Source of the DNA: JAWXBK01 sp040878185
GTDB taxonomy: Bacteria > Pseudomonadota > Alphaproteobacteria > Dongiales > Dongiaceae
Direction of reading: 5' to 3'
Length of the DNA stretch: 64,000 nucleotides
NCBI GenBank assembly: GCA_040878185.1
Contig: JBBDMS010000028.1
Location: forward strand, 54,547-118,546
Below the pieces are notes generated by a model. That model was not told the origin of the DNA. It searched no databases and saw only the letters and a list, made by a program, of their open reading frames with translations. Shown piece after piece: positions 43,840-52,959 of the stretch. Position 1 is the first letter of the stretch. The number at the start of each line of letters is the position of its first letter. The position numbers and the translations under genes were made by a program.

Positions 43840-45074
43840 CACAGCGGAAGCGGAGCGATACGCCGCGTCGCGCCAGCGCGGGCGATATGCGCGCCTTCCT
43901 GCTCGACCGGCTCGGGCTGCGCGGCGACTACTGGACGCCCGAGATTGCCGCCGATCGCACGCGCGATCTCGGCATGATCCAGATCGATTCGATTCGCGTG
44001 AACGGATTGCGCAATCACGAGATCGTCTGGGCGGCGCGCACCGGATCGGGGCCGCAGGGCTTCTACGATCTGCTCTACGGCCAGGCGGCGATGCGCGAGA
44101 CGCATTATCCGATTTTCGCGACGCGGCGCGACTGGCTGCCGATGCTCAATGTCGCCTTCGGCCATCGCTCGCAGGCCGATAGCCGCGATCTGCCGGCCAT
44201 GAAATCGGCGATGCGCCAGGTGCTGCGTCATCTGCGCGACAAGGGTGCGGCGACGCCGGCGGATTTCGCATCGGACCAGGTGGCCGGCGGCTTCAACACG
44301 ATCAAGGCGACGACGCGCGCGCTCGAGATCCTGTTCTATCAGGGCCGTGTGCAGATCGTCGGCCGCACCAGCGGCTTCCAGCGCGTGTTCGATCTGACCG
44401 AGCGCGCGACGCCGGAACTGGTCCGGCCCGGGAGGCCGAAGAAGCGCGACTACGAACGCTTCATCGTCGAATCGGCGCTCGACGTGCTCAAGCTCGCGAC
44501 CGAGGACCAGATTGCGCGCCGTGCCGCCTTGCATTTCGGAAGCTGGCGCGGCGGCAATCTGCCTTACTGGCGCGAGGTCACGGCGCGGCTGTTGCCCGAG
44601 CTCGGCCGGCCGGCCGCCGATCCCGAGGGCGAGAACGAGATCTACTGGTATCGCCCGCAGGACGAGGCGCGATGGAATGTCGCCGATGTCGATCCGGGCG
44701 ATCATCTCAGGCTTACGGCACCGCTCGACAATCTGATGTTCGATCGCGCGCGCTTCCGCGCTTTGTTCGGGCGCGATTACAAGTTCGAGGCCTATACGCC
44801 GGCCGCGCAGCGCCGATTCTATTTCGCACTGCCGATGCTGTGGCGCGACCGGCTGGTCGGGCTGATCGATGCCAAGCTCGATCGCGAGAGCGGCGATCCG
44901 GTCTTTCGCGTGGTCGGGCTCGAGATTATGGCGCCGCTGCCGCCTGATGCACTGCGCGCGGGCATCCATCGCTTCGCGCGGCTTGCGGGCGCGACGAAAG
45001 TCGCGATCGACGCGCGGGTCGGGCGCGATCTCCGGAAAACGCTGATCGGGCGGGTCGAGGGCGCCGGGAGCTGA
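43836..45074 (+). CDS. YcaQ/AlkX family DNA glycosylase
   Basis: The 412-residue winged-helix protein matches the YcaQ (HTH_42) family of interstrand-crosslink and alkylpurine DNA glycosylases. It has the catalytic Q-x-D motif in LGMIQIDSIRV near residue 48, and the C-terminal block DNLMFDRARFRALFGRDYKF followed by YTPAAQRRFYFALPMLW. The ATG at 43836 overlaps the cobT stop; the longer open frame runs antiparallel through cobT and is rejected. Its link to cobalamin genes appears to be positional only. Confidence 0.88.
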   Translation: MTQRKRSDTPRRASAGDMRAFLLDRLGLRGDYWTPEIAADRTRDLGMIQIDSIRVNGLRNHEIVWAARTGSGPQGFYDLLYGQAAMRETHYPIFATRRDWLPMLNVAFGHRSQADSRDLPAMKSAMRQVLRHLRDKGAATPADFASDQVAGGFNTIKATTRALEILFYQGRVQIVGRTSGFQRVFDLTERATPELVRPGRPKKRDYERFIVESALDVLKLATEDQIARRAALHFGSWRGGNLPYWREVTARLLPELGRPAADPEGENEIYWYRPQDEARWNVADVDPGDHLRLTAPLDNLMFDRARFRALFGRDYKFEAYTPAAQRRFYFALPMLWRDRLVGLIDAKLDRESGDPVFRVVGLEIMAPLPPDALRAGIHRFARLAGATKVAIDARVGRDLRKTLIGRVEGAGS

Positions 45075-45077
45075 GGG

Positions 45078-45917
45078 CTATTCGCCCACCTGGAAAAGTC
45101 GGCCGCGGCGGCGTGCATCCTTGAGCGCCGCGACGAAGATCGCGGCACCGGTCGCCAGATAGACGAGATTGAGCAGGAACGCCCGCCAGAACAAATGCAT
45201 GTCGAAACGCTGCTCGAACAGCACGACGCGCATGCCCTCGAACACGCTGGTTGCCGGCACCGCCATCGCGATCGGTTCGAGCCAGTCCGGCAGTACCGAC
45301 ACCGGGTAATAGACCGCGCAGATCGGCGCCAGCAGGAAAATGAGGAACCAGATCAGACTTTCGGCGCCGAGCCCGTACCGCATCAGGAGCGCGACCGAGA
45401 GCAGGCCGACCGCCCAGCTCAGCATCATCAGATTGAAGAAGAAGGCGAGCAGCGGCAGGCCGAGATCGTAGATCGAGAAGTGGAAGAGGAAGATCGCGAG
45501 CACGCTCGCGGGCGTAAGGCCGATGATGGCGCGCAGGATGCTCATCGCGATCAGCGCCGCCACATGCTCGAACGGGCGCAGCGGACTCACATAGATGTTG
45601 GCAAGATTGCGCGCCCACATCTCTTCGAGGAAAGAGATCGCGAAGCCGAGCTGGCCGCGGAACAGCACGTCCCACAGCATGGCCCCGGCAAGCAGCACAC
45701 CGAACGCCTGCGCCACATAGCTCGATTCGCCGTGCAGGAAGGTCGAGAGAAAGCCCCAGATAATCATCTGCATCGTGGGCCAATAGGCGATCTCGAGAAT
45801 GCGCGGCCAGGAGCTGCGCAGAATGTAGATATGGCGCAGCAACATCGCACCGACGCGCCGCCGCGCGCCGGACAAAGTCCACGCCGCCTGCGGGCGATGT
45901 CGCGCGAGATCGCTCAT
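45078..45917 (-). CDS. ABC-2 type transporter permease
   Basis: The 279-residue protein has six hydrophobic segments in the ABC-2 pattern, beginning with an N-terminal amphipathic stretch and ILEIAYWPTMQMIIWGFLSTFL, and including LIFLLAPICAVYYPVSVLP. Its start overlaps the stop of the ATPase gene by four bases, so together they form one exporter. Related pairs export polysaccharide, lipid-linked or drug substrates; the cargo is unknown. It is convergent with ycaQ, three bases apart. Confidence 0.87.
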   Translation of the reverse strand: MSDLARHRPQAAWTLSGARRRVGAMLLRHIYILRSSWPRILEIAYWPTMQMIIWGFLSTFLHGESSYVAQAFGVLLAGAMLWDVLFRGQLGFAISFLEEMWARNLANIYVSPLRPFEHVAALIAMSILRAIIGLTPASVLAIFLFHFSIYDLGLPLLAFFFNLMMLSWAVGLLSVALLMRYGLGAESLIWFLIFLLAPICAVYYPVSVLPDWLEPIAMAVPATSVFEGMRVVLFEQRFDMHLFWRAFLLNLVYLATGAAIFVAALKDARRRGRLFQVGE

Positions 45918-46678
45918 TGCGCCGCCTGCTGTTTCGATTCCGGCGCTGCCTTGCGGCCGCGCGCGATGTCGAGGAACACCTCCTCGAGATTCTGGCGGCT
46001 GTAGCGCGCCAGCAGATCGGCCGGCGAGCCGTCGTCGACGACCCGGCCGCTGCGCATCATCAGGACGCGCGTGGCGAGCCGCTCGACCTCGATCATGTTA
46101 TGCGAGGCGAGCAGGATCGTTGCGCCGCTCTGGCGCTTGTAGTTCTCGAGATAATGCCGGATCCAGTCGGCGGTATCGGGATCGAGCGAGGCGGTCGGCT
46201 CGTCGAGCAGCAGCAGCTCGGGCCGGTTGATCATCGCCTTGGCCAGCGAGACGCGCGTCTTCTGTCCGGCGGAGAGGGTCTGCATCGGCCGGTTCAGGAA
46301 CGAGGCGATGTCGAGGTCGCGGGCGAGTTCGTCGATGCGCGCCTTGCGATCGGGGATCTCGTAGAGCCGCGCGAACACGTCGAGATTCTCGCGCGGGCTC
46401 AGCCGCTTCGGCAGATCGACATAGGGCGAGGAAAAATTCATCCGGGGCAGCACGCGATAACGGTGCTTCAGCAGGTCCTCGCCGAACACGGCAATCGAGC
46501 CGGTGCTGGGCAGCAGCAGCCCGAGCAGCATGGCGATCGTCGTGGTCTTGCCGGCGCCATTGCCGCCGAGCAGCCCGACGGTATCGCCGGCCCCGATTCG
46601 AAAATCGAGCCCTTCGACGGCCGTGACCGGCCCGAAGCGCTTGGAAAGCTGCCGGACTTCAATGACGGTATCTGACAT
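45914..46678 (-). CDS. ABC transporter ATP-binding protein
   Basis: The 254-residue ATPase has Walker A GGNGAGKTTTIAML near residue 38, the Q-loop region with NFSSPYVDLPKRLSPREN, the signature LSAGQKTRVSLAKAM, Walker B LLLDEPTASLD and a switch His in LASHNM. It belongs to the CcmA/NatA-type exporters. The ATG at 46678 gives the normal length; the frame is open to 46741. It is co-transcribed with the permease and divergent from regB. Confidence 0.9.
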   Translation of the reverse strand: MSDTVIEVRQLSKRFGPVTAVEGLDFRIGAGDTVGLLGGNGAGKTTTIAMLLGLLLPSTGSIAVFGEDLLKHRYRVLPRMNFSSPYVDLPKRLSPRENLDVFARLYEIPDRKARIDELARDLDIASFLNRPMQTLSAGQKTRVSLAKAMINRPELLLLDEPTASLDPDTADWIRHYLENYKRQSGATILLASHNMIEVERLATRVLMMRSGRVVDDGSPADLLARYSRQNLEEVFLDIARGRKAAPESKQQAAQ

Positions 46679-46803
46679 GCAGGGCGCGATACTGCCGGGG
46701 CCGAGGCTCTTTGGCCAGCCGCCCTGGCGCATGGCTGGCATGCGGGAAGGGCGGATTCGCGCTAATCTCCCTCGCAGGGAAGCCCGATCCGGAATCGCAC
46801 GGA

Positions 46804-48162
46804 ATGTTCTCGCGCCTCAGCCGTTTCATTCGCAGTTTCCGTCCGACCGCGCCGGGCGGTCGGGTCCGGCTGCGCACGCTCATCCTGATTCGCTGGGTCG
46901 CCATCGCCGGTCAACTTTTTGCGATCCTGTTCGTCCATTTCTCGCTCGGGTTTCCCCTGCCGCTGGCATCGGTGCTGATCGTCGTCGCGGCGTCGGCCGC
47001 GCTCAATCTGATGATCCAGGGCTACGGTCGCGGCGCGATGCGCCTCGGCGGGCGGCAGATCGCATTGTCGCTCGGCTTCGACCTGCTGCAGCTCGGCGTG
47101 CTAATCTATCTGACGGGCGGGCTGCACAATCCGTTCTCGATGCTGATCCTCGCGCCCGTCATCGTCTCGGCGACGATCCTCACCTGGCGTTCGACGACCT
47201 TGCTGTCGCTGATCGCGATCGCGATGGTGGCCCTGCTCGCGGTCGAGCATTGGCCCTTGCCCTGGCCGCCGGGCGAACCGTTCACGCTGGCGCCGCTCTA
47301 TATCGCCGGCTTTGCGCTCGCGCTCCTGCTGTCGATCCTTTTCATCGGCGCCTATGTCGCGTCGATCGCGCAGGAATCGCAACGCATGTCGGATGCGCTG
47401 GCGGCAACGCAACGCGCACTCGATCGCGAACGCAGGCTCTCTTCGCTCGGCGCGCTCGCCGCCGCCGCCGCGCACGAACTCGGCAGCCCGCTCGGCACCA
47501 TCGCGGTCGTCGCGAAGGAGATCGCGCGCGATCTGCCGGCGGACAGTCCGCTCAAGGCCGACATGGATCTGCTGCGCGCCGAGAGCGAGCGCTGCCGCCG
47601 GATCCTTGCCGAGCTGGTCGCCGAACCCGAGGCCGAAGGCGGTGCGCCCTTCGAGGTCATTCCGCTCGAAACCGCGGTCGAGGCGGCGGCCCAGCCACAT
47701 CGGCGCGCGAACATCGCGCTTGCGATCGCGACCGATCCCGCCGCGCAGGGGCCGATGCCTCTGGTCCGGCGCCGCGCGGAATTGCAGCACGGGCTCGGCA
47801 ATCTGCTGCAGAATGCCATCGAATTCGCGCGCACCCGCGTCGATGTCGGGCTGCGCTGGGACCGCGCGACGATCGTCGTCACCATCGCGGATGACGGGCC
47901 GGGCTTTGCCGAAACCATGCTCGGGCGGCTTGGCGAGCCTTATTTGTCGGGCGGCGATCAGGGGCGTGGCGGCGAGCATATGGGATTGGGTATCTTCATT
48001 GCCGATACGCTGATCGGTATGACGGGCGGCAGCTTGCGGCTCGGCAACCGGACGGCGGACGGCGCACCCGGCGGGGCGGAGGCGGTCGTCACCTGGCCGC
48101 GGGTCGCGCTCGAAACCGCGGCCGAGCGGCAGCGGAGCGAAGCGGAACGGATGGAACTATGA
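46804..48162 (+). CDS. regB: RegB/PrrB/ActS redox-sensing histidine kinase
   Basis: The 452-residue kinase has six membrane segments with the quinone-binding heptad GGLHNPF at 105-111, then a dimerisation/phosphotransfer domain with His224 in AHELGSPLGTIAVV. The redox-active Cys264 is in ESERCRRIL and the ATPase domain is ADDGPGFAETM plus HMGLGIF. These are all RegB hallmarks at the expected positions. It senses ubiquinone pool and redox state and controls respiratory, photosynthetic and nitrogen genes. The stop overlaps regA (ATGA). Confidence 0.92.
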   Translation: MFSRLSRFIRSFRPTAPGGRVRLRTLILIRWVAIAGQLFAILFVHFSLGFPLPLASVLIVVAASAALNLMIQGYGRGAMRLGGRQIALSLGFDLLQLGVLIYLTGGLHNPFSMLILAPVIVSATILTWRSTTLLSLIAIAMVALLAVEHWPLPWPPGEPFTLAPLYIAGFALALLLSILFIGAYVASIAQESQRMSDALAATQRALDRERRLSSLGALAAAAAHELGSPLGTIAVVAKEIARDLPADSPLKADMDLLRAESERCRRILAELVAEPEAEGGAPFEVIPLETAVEAAAQPHRRANIALAIATDPAAQGPMPLVRRRAELQHGLGNLLQNAIEFARTRVDVGLRWDRATIVVTIADDGPGFAETMLGRLGEPYLSGGDQGRGGEHMGLGIFIADTLIGMTGGSLRLGNRTADGAPGGAEAVVTWPRVALETAAERQRSEAERMEL

Positions 48163-48728
48163 CCGACAATACGGACGAACCCGGTCCGGCCGGTGAAAAC
48201 GCGCTCGGCGACCTGCTGGTGGTCGACGACGACGAGCCGTTCTGCCGCCGTCTCGCGCAGGCGCTGGAGAAGCGCGGCTTCAAGGTCGCGACCGCGACCA
48301 GCGTCGCCGACGGCATCCGCAGCGCGCGGGAGATTCGCCCGGTCTATGCGGTGGTCGATCTGCGCCTGGGCGATGGCAGCGGCCTCGACGTGGTGACCGC
48401 GCTGCGCGAGGCCAACGAGGATGTGCGCGTCGTCGTGCTGACCGGCTACGGCAATATCGCAACCGCGGTCGCCGCGGTGAAACACGGCGCGATCGACTAT
48501 CTGCCGAAGCCCGCCGATGCCGACCAGGTGGTTGCGGCCCTGCTCGAGAGCGGCGACGAAATGCCGCCGCCGCCCGATCTGCCGATGACCGCCGACCGCG
48601 TGCGCTGGGAGCATATCCAGCGCGTCTACGAACAATGCGACCGCAACGTCTCGGAGACGGCGCGGCGGTTGCGGATGCATCGCCGCACCCTGCAGCGCAT
48701 CCTCGCGAAATATGCCCCCAAGGCCTAG
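48159..48728 (+). CDS. regA: RegA/PrrA/ActR response regulator
   Basis: The 189-residue regulator has a receiver domain (LLVVDDDEPF, phosphoacceptor Asp in VVDLRLGDGSG, VVLTGYGNIATAV, DYLPKPAD). It is joined by a Pro-rich linker PPPPDLP to a Fis-type DNA-binding helix-turn-helix ending RMHRRTLQRILAKYAP, the almost invariant RegA terminus. It is phosphorylated by RegB. No regulated target can be assigned within the window. Confidence 0.94.
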   Translation: MTDNTDEPGPAGENALGDLLVVDDDEPFCRRLAQALEKRGFKVATATSVADGIRSAREIRPVYAVVDLRLGDGSGLDVVTALREANEDVRVVVLTGYGNIATAVAAVKHGAIDYLPKPADADQVVAALLESGDEMPPPPDLPMTADRVRWEHIQRVYEQCDRNVSETARRLRMHRRTLQRILAKYAPKA

Positions 48729-48755
48729 CAAGAAACGCCAAAGGAATCCGGACAC

Positions 48756-49709
48756 ATGATGTTGCGCAAGCGGGTGCTGGTCACGGGCGGCGCCGGGTTT
48801 CTCGGCTCGCATCTTTGCGAGCGGCTGCTGGCGGCCGGCAGCGACGTGATCTGCCTCGATAATTTTTTCACCGGTACCAAGGATAATGTCGCGCACCTGT
48901 TCGCTCATCCGCATTTCGAACTGATGCGCCACGACGTGACCTTCCCGCTCTATGTCGAGGTCGACGAGATCTACAATCTCGCCTGTCCAGCGTCGCCCAT
49001 TCACTATCAGCACGATCCGGTGCAGACGACCAAGACCAGCGTGCATGGCGCGATCAACATGCTCGGCCTCGCCAAGCGGCTGCGCGCGAAAGTGTTCCAG
49101 GCCTCGACCAGCGAAGTCTATGGCGATCCCGACGTGCATCCCCAGCCGGAAAGCTATCGCGGCAACGTCAACCCGATCGGGCCGCGCGCCTGCTACGACG
49201 AAGGCAAGCGCTGCGCCGAGACCCTGTTCTTCGATTATTACCGCCAACACAAACTGCGCATCCGTGTCGCCCGCATCTTCAATACCTACGGGCCGCGCAT
49301 GCATCCGAATGACGGGCGCGTGGTTTCCAACTTCGTGGTCCAGGCGCTGCGCAACAAGCCGATCACGATCTACGGCGATGGCAGCCAGACACGCTCCTTC
49401 TGCTATGTCGACGATCTGATCGAAGGTTTCATCCGCCTGATGGCGGCACCGGACGAGATGACGGGTCCGGTCAATCTCGGCAATCCCGGCGAGTTCACGA
49501 TCAAGCAGCTGGCCGAGATGGCGATCGGCCTCACCGGGTCGACATCGAAGATCGAGTATCGCGATCTGCCGGAGGACGACCCCAAGCAGCGCAAGCCGGA
49601 TATCGCGCTCGCGCAGCGGGCCCTCGGCTGGCAGCCTGGCATCAAGCTCGAGGACGGGCTGAAAAAGACGATCGCCTATTTCGACGATTTCCTGCGTCGC
49701 GACTCCTGA
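48756..49709 (+). CDS. UDP-glucuronate decarboxylase, UDP-xylose synthase
   Basis: The 317-residue extended short-chain dehydrogenase has the NAD loop GGAGFLGSHL, the UXS-typical LDNFFTGTKDNV, the Ser/Thr of STSEVYGDP and catalytic YDEGKRCAE, and GPRMHPNDGRVVSNF. These distinguish UDP-xylose synthases from epimerases. It converts UDP-glucuronate to UDP-xylose for polysaccharide or glycoprotein synthesis. It stands 27 bases after regA but is not obviously related; no glycosyltransferase cluster follows. Confidence 0.9.
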   Translation: MMLRKRVLVTGGAGFLGSHLCERLLAAGSDVICLDNFFTGTKDNVAHLFAHPHFELMRHDVTFPLYVEVDEIYNLACPASPIHYQHDPVQTTKTSVHGAINMLGLAKRLRAKVFQASTSEVYGDPDVHPQPESYRGNVNPIGPRACYDEGKRCAETLFFDYYRQHKLRIRVARIFNTYGPRMHPNDGRVVSNFVVQALRNKPITIYGDGSQTRSFCYVDDLIEGFIRLMAAPDEMTGPVNLGNPGEFTIKQLAEMAIGLTGSTSKIEYRDLPEDDPKQRKPDIALAQRALGWQPGIKLEDGLKKTIAYFDDFLRRDS

Positions 49710-49725
49710 AACCGGCCGGCGGGTC

Positions 49726-50910
49726 ATGAATTCACCTGTCGCGTCGTCGGGCGGGATCGCACGCTCCCTCGCCGTGGTGATTACGGCGATGTTCATGGTC
49801 AACGCCAATTACGGGCTGTCGATCCCGCTGCTCGCGAACAACCTCTCGCGCATGGGCGCGAGCGACACGATGGTCGGCCTGTCGACGGCGGCGCAGGCGC
49901 TGCCGGTCCTGTTCATCGCACCGTTTGCGCAGCGGCTGATGGCGGCGCTCTCGCCCGCGCGCATCATGGGCATCTGCATCGCGATGGCGGCGCTCGCTCT
50001 GCTGCTGTTCCCGATCTTTCGCGACCCCTGGGCCTGGTTTCCGCTGCGCTGTCTCCTGGGTGCATCGGCCAATCTCTTGTGGATCTCGGGTGAAACCTGG
50101 ATCAACTCTCTCGCGACCGAACAGCGTCGCGGTCGCATCGTCTCGCTCTACGGCATGGCTTCGTCGGGCGGATTTGCCGCCGGTCCGCTGGTCCTGTTTC
50201 TCACCGGCACCGAAGGCTGGGCGCCGTTCCTCGCCGGCAGCGCGCTGATGCTGAGCGCGCTTTTGACGCTCGGCCTCGCACGCCATGTGCCGCGCGACTT
50301 CGCCAGCGACCGGCCGGTGCGCATCTCGTTGCTGATGTGGCTGTGGCCGGTGCCGTTTTTGCTGAACTTCCTGTTCGCCGGTTCGGTCGAGGCGCTGGCC
50401 TCGTTCTTTTCGCTGCTTGGGGTCCGGCTCGGACTGGAAGAAGCCAGCACCTTTGCCTTGCTGGCGGTGCTCGGGATCGGGTCGCTGCTGATGCAGTATC
50501 CGTTCGGCTGGCTCGCCGACCATGTCGACCGGAAGCGCCTCCTGATCACCGTGATCGTCCTCGTCATCGGCGGCACGTTGGTGCTGCCCTGGGTGCTGCG
50601 CGCGGGGCTCGGCGTCGCCTTCCCGTTCATGATCGTCTATGGCGGCCTGCTCTCGACGCTTTATCCGATGGGTGTGGTGCTGCTCGGAGAGAGATTTCGC
50701 GGTGGCGAGCTCGTCGCCGCGTCGGCCGGCTTCACGATGATGTGGGCGATGGGCTTCGCCGTCGGCCCGCCGGTCGCCGGCTTCTTCTACGATATCTTCG
50801 ATACGCCGGGCCTGATCTTCTCGATCGCCGGCTTCCTCGCGGCATTTCTGCTCGCGGTGCCATTCGTCTGGAAACGAAAACCAACGGACAAAGTCGATGT
50901 ACGCGAGTGA
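49726..50910 (+). CDS. MFS transporter
   Basis: The 394-residue protein has twelve hydrophobic segments with a central loop around residues 190-205. The C-terminal half carries the motif A-like GWLADHVDRKRLLITV. It resembles YcaD/YfkF-type carriers of unknown substrate. The gene starts 16 bases after the UXS gene and overlaps the Nudix gene start by 14 bases, so the three may be co-expressed. Confidence 0.85.
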   Translation: MNSPVASSGGIARSLAVVITAMFMVNANYGLSIPLLANNLSRMGASDTMVGLSTAAQALPVLFIAPFAQRLMAALSPARIMGICIAMAALALLLFPIFRDPWAWFPLRCLLGASANLLWISGETWINSLATEQRRGRIVSLYGMASSGGFAAGPLVLFLTGTEGWAPFLAGSALMLSALLTLGLARHVPRDFASDRPVRISLLMWLWPVPFLLNFLFAGSVEALASFFSLLGVRLGLEEASTFALLAVLGIGSLLMQYPFGWLADHVDRKRLLITVIVLVIGGTLVLPWVLRAGLGVAFPFMIVYGGLLSTLYPMGVVLLGERFRGGELVAASAGFTMMWAMGFAVGPPVAGFFYDIFDTPGLIFSIAGFLAAFLLAVPFVWKRKPTDKVDVRE

Positions 50911-51307
50911 CGGTGCTAGGCAGCGTTATCCGGTATCGATCAAGGGCGTGCTCGCGGTCGACGGCCGCATCGTTCTGCTGAAGAACGAACGCGACGAATG
51001 GGAACTGCCCGGCGGGAAGCTCGATCCCGGCGAAACGCCGGAGGTCTGTGTCGTGCGCGAGATCGAGGAGGAACTCGGGCTCGCGGTCGAATGCGCCGCG
51101 ATTCTCGATAGCTGGGTCTACGATATCCGGCCCGGAACCAGCGTGCTGATCGTGACCTATGGCTGCCGGCTACTGAAGGCCGCCGCCATCCGCATCAGCC
51201 ACGAACATAAGGAAGTCGGGCTGTTCGATGCGGGCGAGATCGACGCGCTCGTCATGCCGGCGGGCTATCGCCGCTCGATCCGCGCCTGGCTCGCGCGCGG
51301 TGCCTGA
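50897..51307 (+). CDS. Nudix hydrolase
   Basis: The 136-residue protein has a complete Nudix box, GGKLDPGETPEVCVVREIEE plus ELGL, with all catalytic Glu residues, so it should cleave a nucleoside diphosphate linked to another group. The substrate is unknown. Its ATG lies inside the end of the MFS gene (14-base overlap). Its last 56 bases are antisense to the end of the EamA gene. Confidence 0.88.
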   Translation: MYASDGARQRYPVSIKGVLAVDGRIVLLKNERDEWELPGGKLDPGETPEVCVVREIEEELGLAVECAAILDSWVYDIRPGTSVLIVTYGCRLLKAAAIRISHEHKEVGLFDAGEIDALVMPAGYRRSIRAWLARGA

Positions 51308-52229
51308 TCGCGGGCCCGATGCGCCCGTCGATCGCGGCGAGGCCAAGCCCGATCAGCGCCATGCCGATGAGCTGTGCCGCTCCGATCCGCTCGCCGAGAA
51401 AGGCGATGCCGAGTGCCATTGCGCTGACTGGCACGAGGAATGTCACCAGCAGAAGATTGACCGCACCGGCCGCCGCCAGAATCCGGAAGAACATCAGATA
51501 GGCGGCCGCGATGCAGAGGGTGCCGAGGCCGAGCAGCGCGCCGGCGACGGTCCAGCCCGGCCAGGCGAGTGTCCAGGGCGCATCGACGATCAGCAGCAGT
51601 GGCAGCATCACGATCGTCGACGCGGTCACCTGGCCCGTCGCCGTGACGAGCGGCGGTAGATCGCGGAAGCGGCGGCCATAGATGCCGGCAAAGGCATAGG
51701 AGATCGCGGCACCGAGGACGGCTGCCTGTGCAAGCGCCGAGGCGCCGATACCGGCGATCGCATCGGGCCCGATCATCGCGACCACGCCGGCGAACCCGAT
51801 CGCGACGCCGACGGCGCGCGTCGCGGTGAGGCGCTCGTCGCGCGTCAGGATATGGGCGAGCAGCACCGCGAACAAGGGTGTCGTTGCGTTCAGGATGGCG
51901 GCGTATCCGCCGGCGATTTCGGTCTGGCCCCAGACGATCAGGCTGAACGGGATCGCATTGTTGATCGCACCCATCGCAAAGAAACGCCGCCATGCCGCCA
52001 GCGATCGCGGCATGCGATAGCCGAGGGCCGGCGTCAGCAGATTAAGAACGAGTGCTGCGATCGCGACACGCGCGAACACGACGGGGAACGGCGGCAATTT
52101 GTCGAGTGCGATTTCGGCGAAAAAGAACGAGCCGCCCCAGACGATCGAGAGCATCACGAGCAGCGCCCATTCGATGCCGCCCATGCGCAAGGATGGCGGC
52201 GTGCGCGGTGGGTCGGCGATAGCGGGCAT
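51252..52229 (-). CDS. EamA/DMT family transporter
   Basis: The 325-residue inner-membrane protein has ten hydrophobic segments in two EamA repeats, with SIVWGGSFFFAEIAL and NNAIPFSLIVWGQTEIAGGYAAI-type signatures in the first half and LVTFLVPVSAMALGIAFLGE in the second. Members export amino acids or metabolites. The C terminus is basic, and the gene overlaps the Nudix gene 3' end by 56 bases. Confidence 0.87.
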   Translation of the reverse strand: MPAIADPPRTPPSLRMGGIEWALLVMLSIVWGGSFFFAEIALDKLPPFPVVFARVAIAALVLNLLTPALGYRMPRSLAAWRRFFAMGAINNAIPFSLIVWGQTEIAGGYAAILNATTPLFAVLLAHILTRDERLTATRAVGVAIGFAGVVAMIGPDAIAGIGASALAQAAVLGAAISYAFAGIYGRRFRDLPPLVTATGQVTASTIVMLPLLLIVDAPWTLAWPGWTVAGALLGLGTLCIAAAYLMFFRILAAAGAVNLLLVTFLVPVSAMALGIAFLGERIGAAQLIGMALIGLGLAAIDGRIGPAIRHRARARRGSSGDSPPA

Positions 52230-52295
52230 GACGGAATGCGGCGCAGTTGGCGAAGCGGCGATGCTCGCGCGGCCGCCGCGGCGGTCGCTACCCGA

Positions 52296-52748
52296 TTATT
52301 GCGGTTCGGTCCGCTCGGCGATGTCGTCGCCGATACGCCGAAGGCGCTGGCTCGCGATCATGCCGAAGCGGATCAATTGCGCGCGCCGCCGGCTGGCATG
52401 GAGTGGATGCGCGACCGCCTCGCGAACAACTTCCGCCCAATAGGCGTCGGCGAGGATGAGCCCGCATTCGTTCGGGATCAGGTCGCGCGGAAAATCGGTC
52501 GCGACCGCGAAGTAAAAGAGATCGCACCAGTCGCGATACTCGTGCCATTTGCAATCGGTCCGGAAATCGACGAGGCAGGATTTGATCTCGACGATAACGG
52601 TTTCGCCTTTGTCGTTGATCGCCATCACGTCGGCGCGCCGGCCCGAGCCGAGCGGGACTTCCGTCAGCGTGCCGTAACCGAGCTGCTCGAAGGCGCGGGA
52701 AACGCCGCGCGCGAGCTTGAAGGCGATATCGGGATCGGGGAGAGCCAT
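52296..52748 (-). CDS. mmcB: MmcB family DNA repair protein
   Basis: The 150-residue protein has a PD-(D/E)xK nuclease-like core, RADVMAINDKGETVIVEIKS, with Asp, Glu and Lys in the expected order, and the family start DIAFKLARGVSRAF. MmcB is a mitomycin-C-related DNA-damage-response protein first described in Caulobacter and found widely in alphaproteobacteria. The 16-bp repeat array lies directly upstream of its start. LexA control is plausible but no SOS box was identified. Confidence 0.88.
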   Translation of the reverse strand: MALPDPDIAFKLARGVSRAFEQLGYGTLTEVPLGSGRRADVMAINDKGETVIVEIKSCLVDFRTDCKWHEYRDWCDLFYFAVATDFPRDLIPNECGLILADAYWAEVVREAVAHPLHASRRRAQLIRFGMIASQRLRRIGDDIAERTEPQ

Positions 52749-52756
52749 GCCAGTTC

Positions 52757-52820
52757 AGATTTTCACGGGCCCGAATTTTCACGGGTCCAGATTTTCGCGG
52801 GTCCAGATTTTCGCGACCGA
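52757..52820. repeat. 16-bp tandem repeat, four copies, at the mmcB start
   Basis: Four head-to-tail copies of a unit near AGATTTTCACGGGTCC occupy 52757-52772, 52773-52788, 52789-52804 and 52805-52820; the last copy diverges after AGATTTTCGCG. The array begins eight bases upstream of the mmcB start codon, on the side where its promoter and leader must lie. Confidence 0.85.
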
Positions 52821-52959
52821 ATCGGCTCCTGTCCATGATCCGTTCCATGCGATCCCGTCGCCCGGCGATCGGCCCCGCGCGGCGGTTCCGCTGGCGCGGG
52901 GCGCCACCGGAGGCTAAGAGAAACCCCTCTCGGAACCGGGAAAAGGCGCGGACCCGCTT

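Noticed and set aside
52757..52820. CRISPR array
   Set aside because: The units are contiguous 16-bp tandem repeats without spacers and no cas gene is present in the window.
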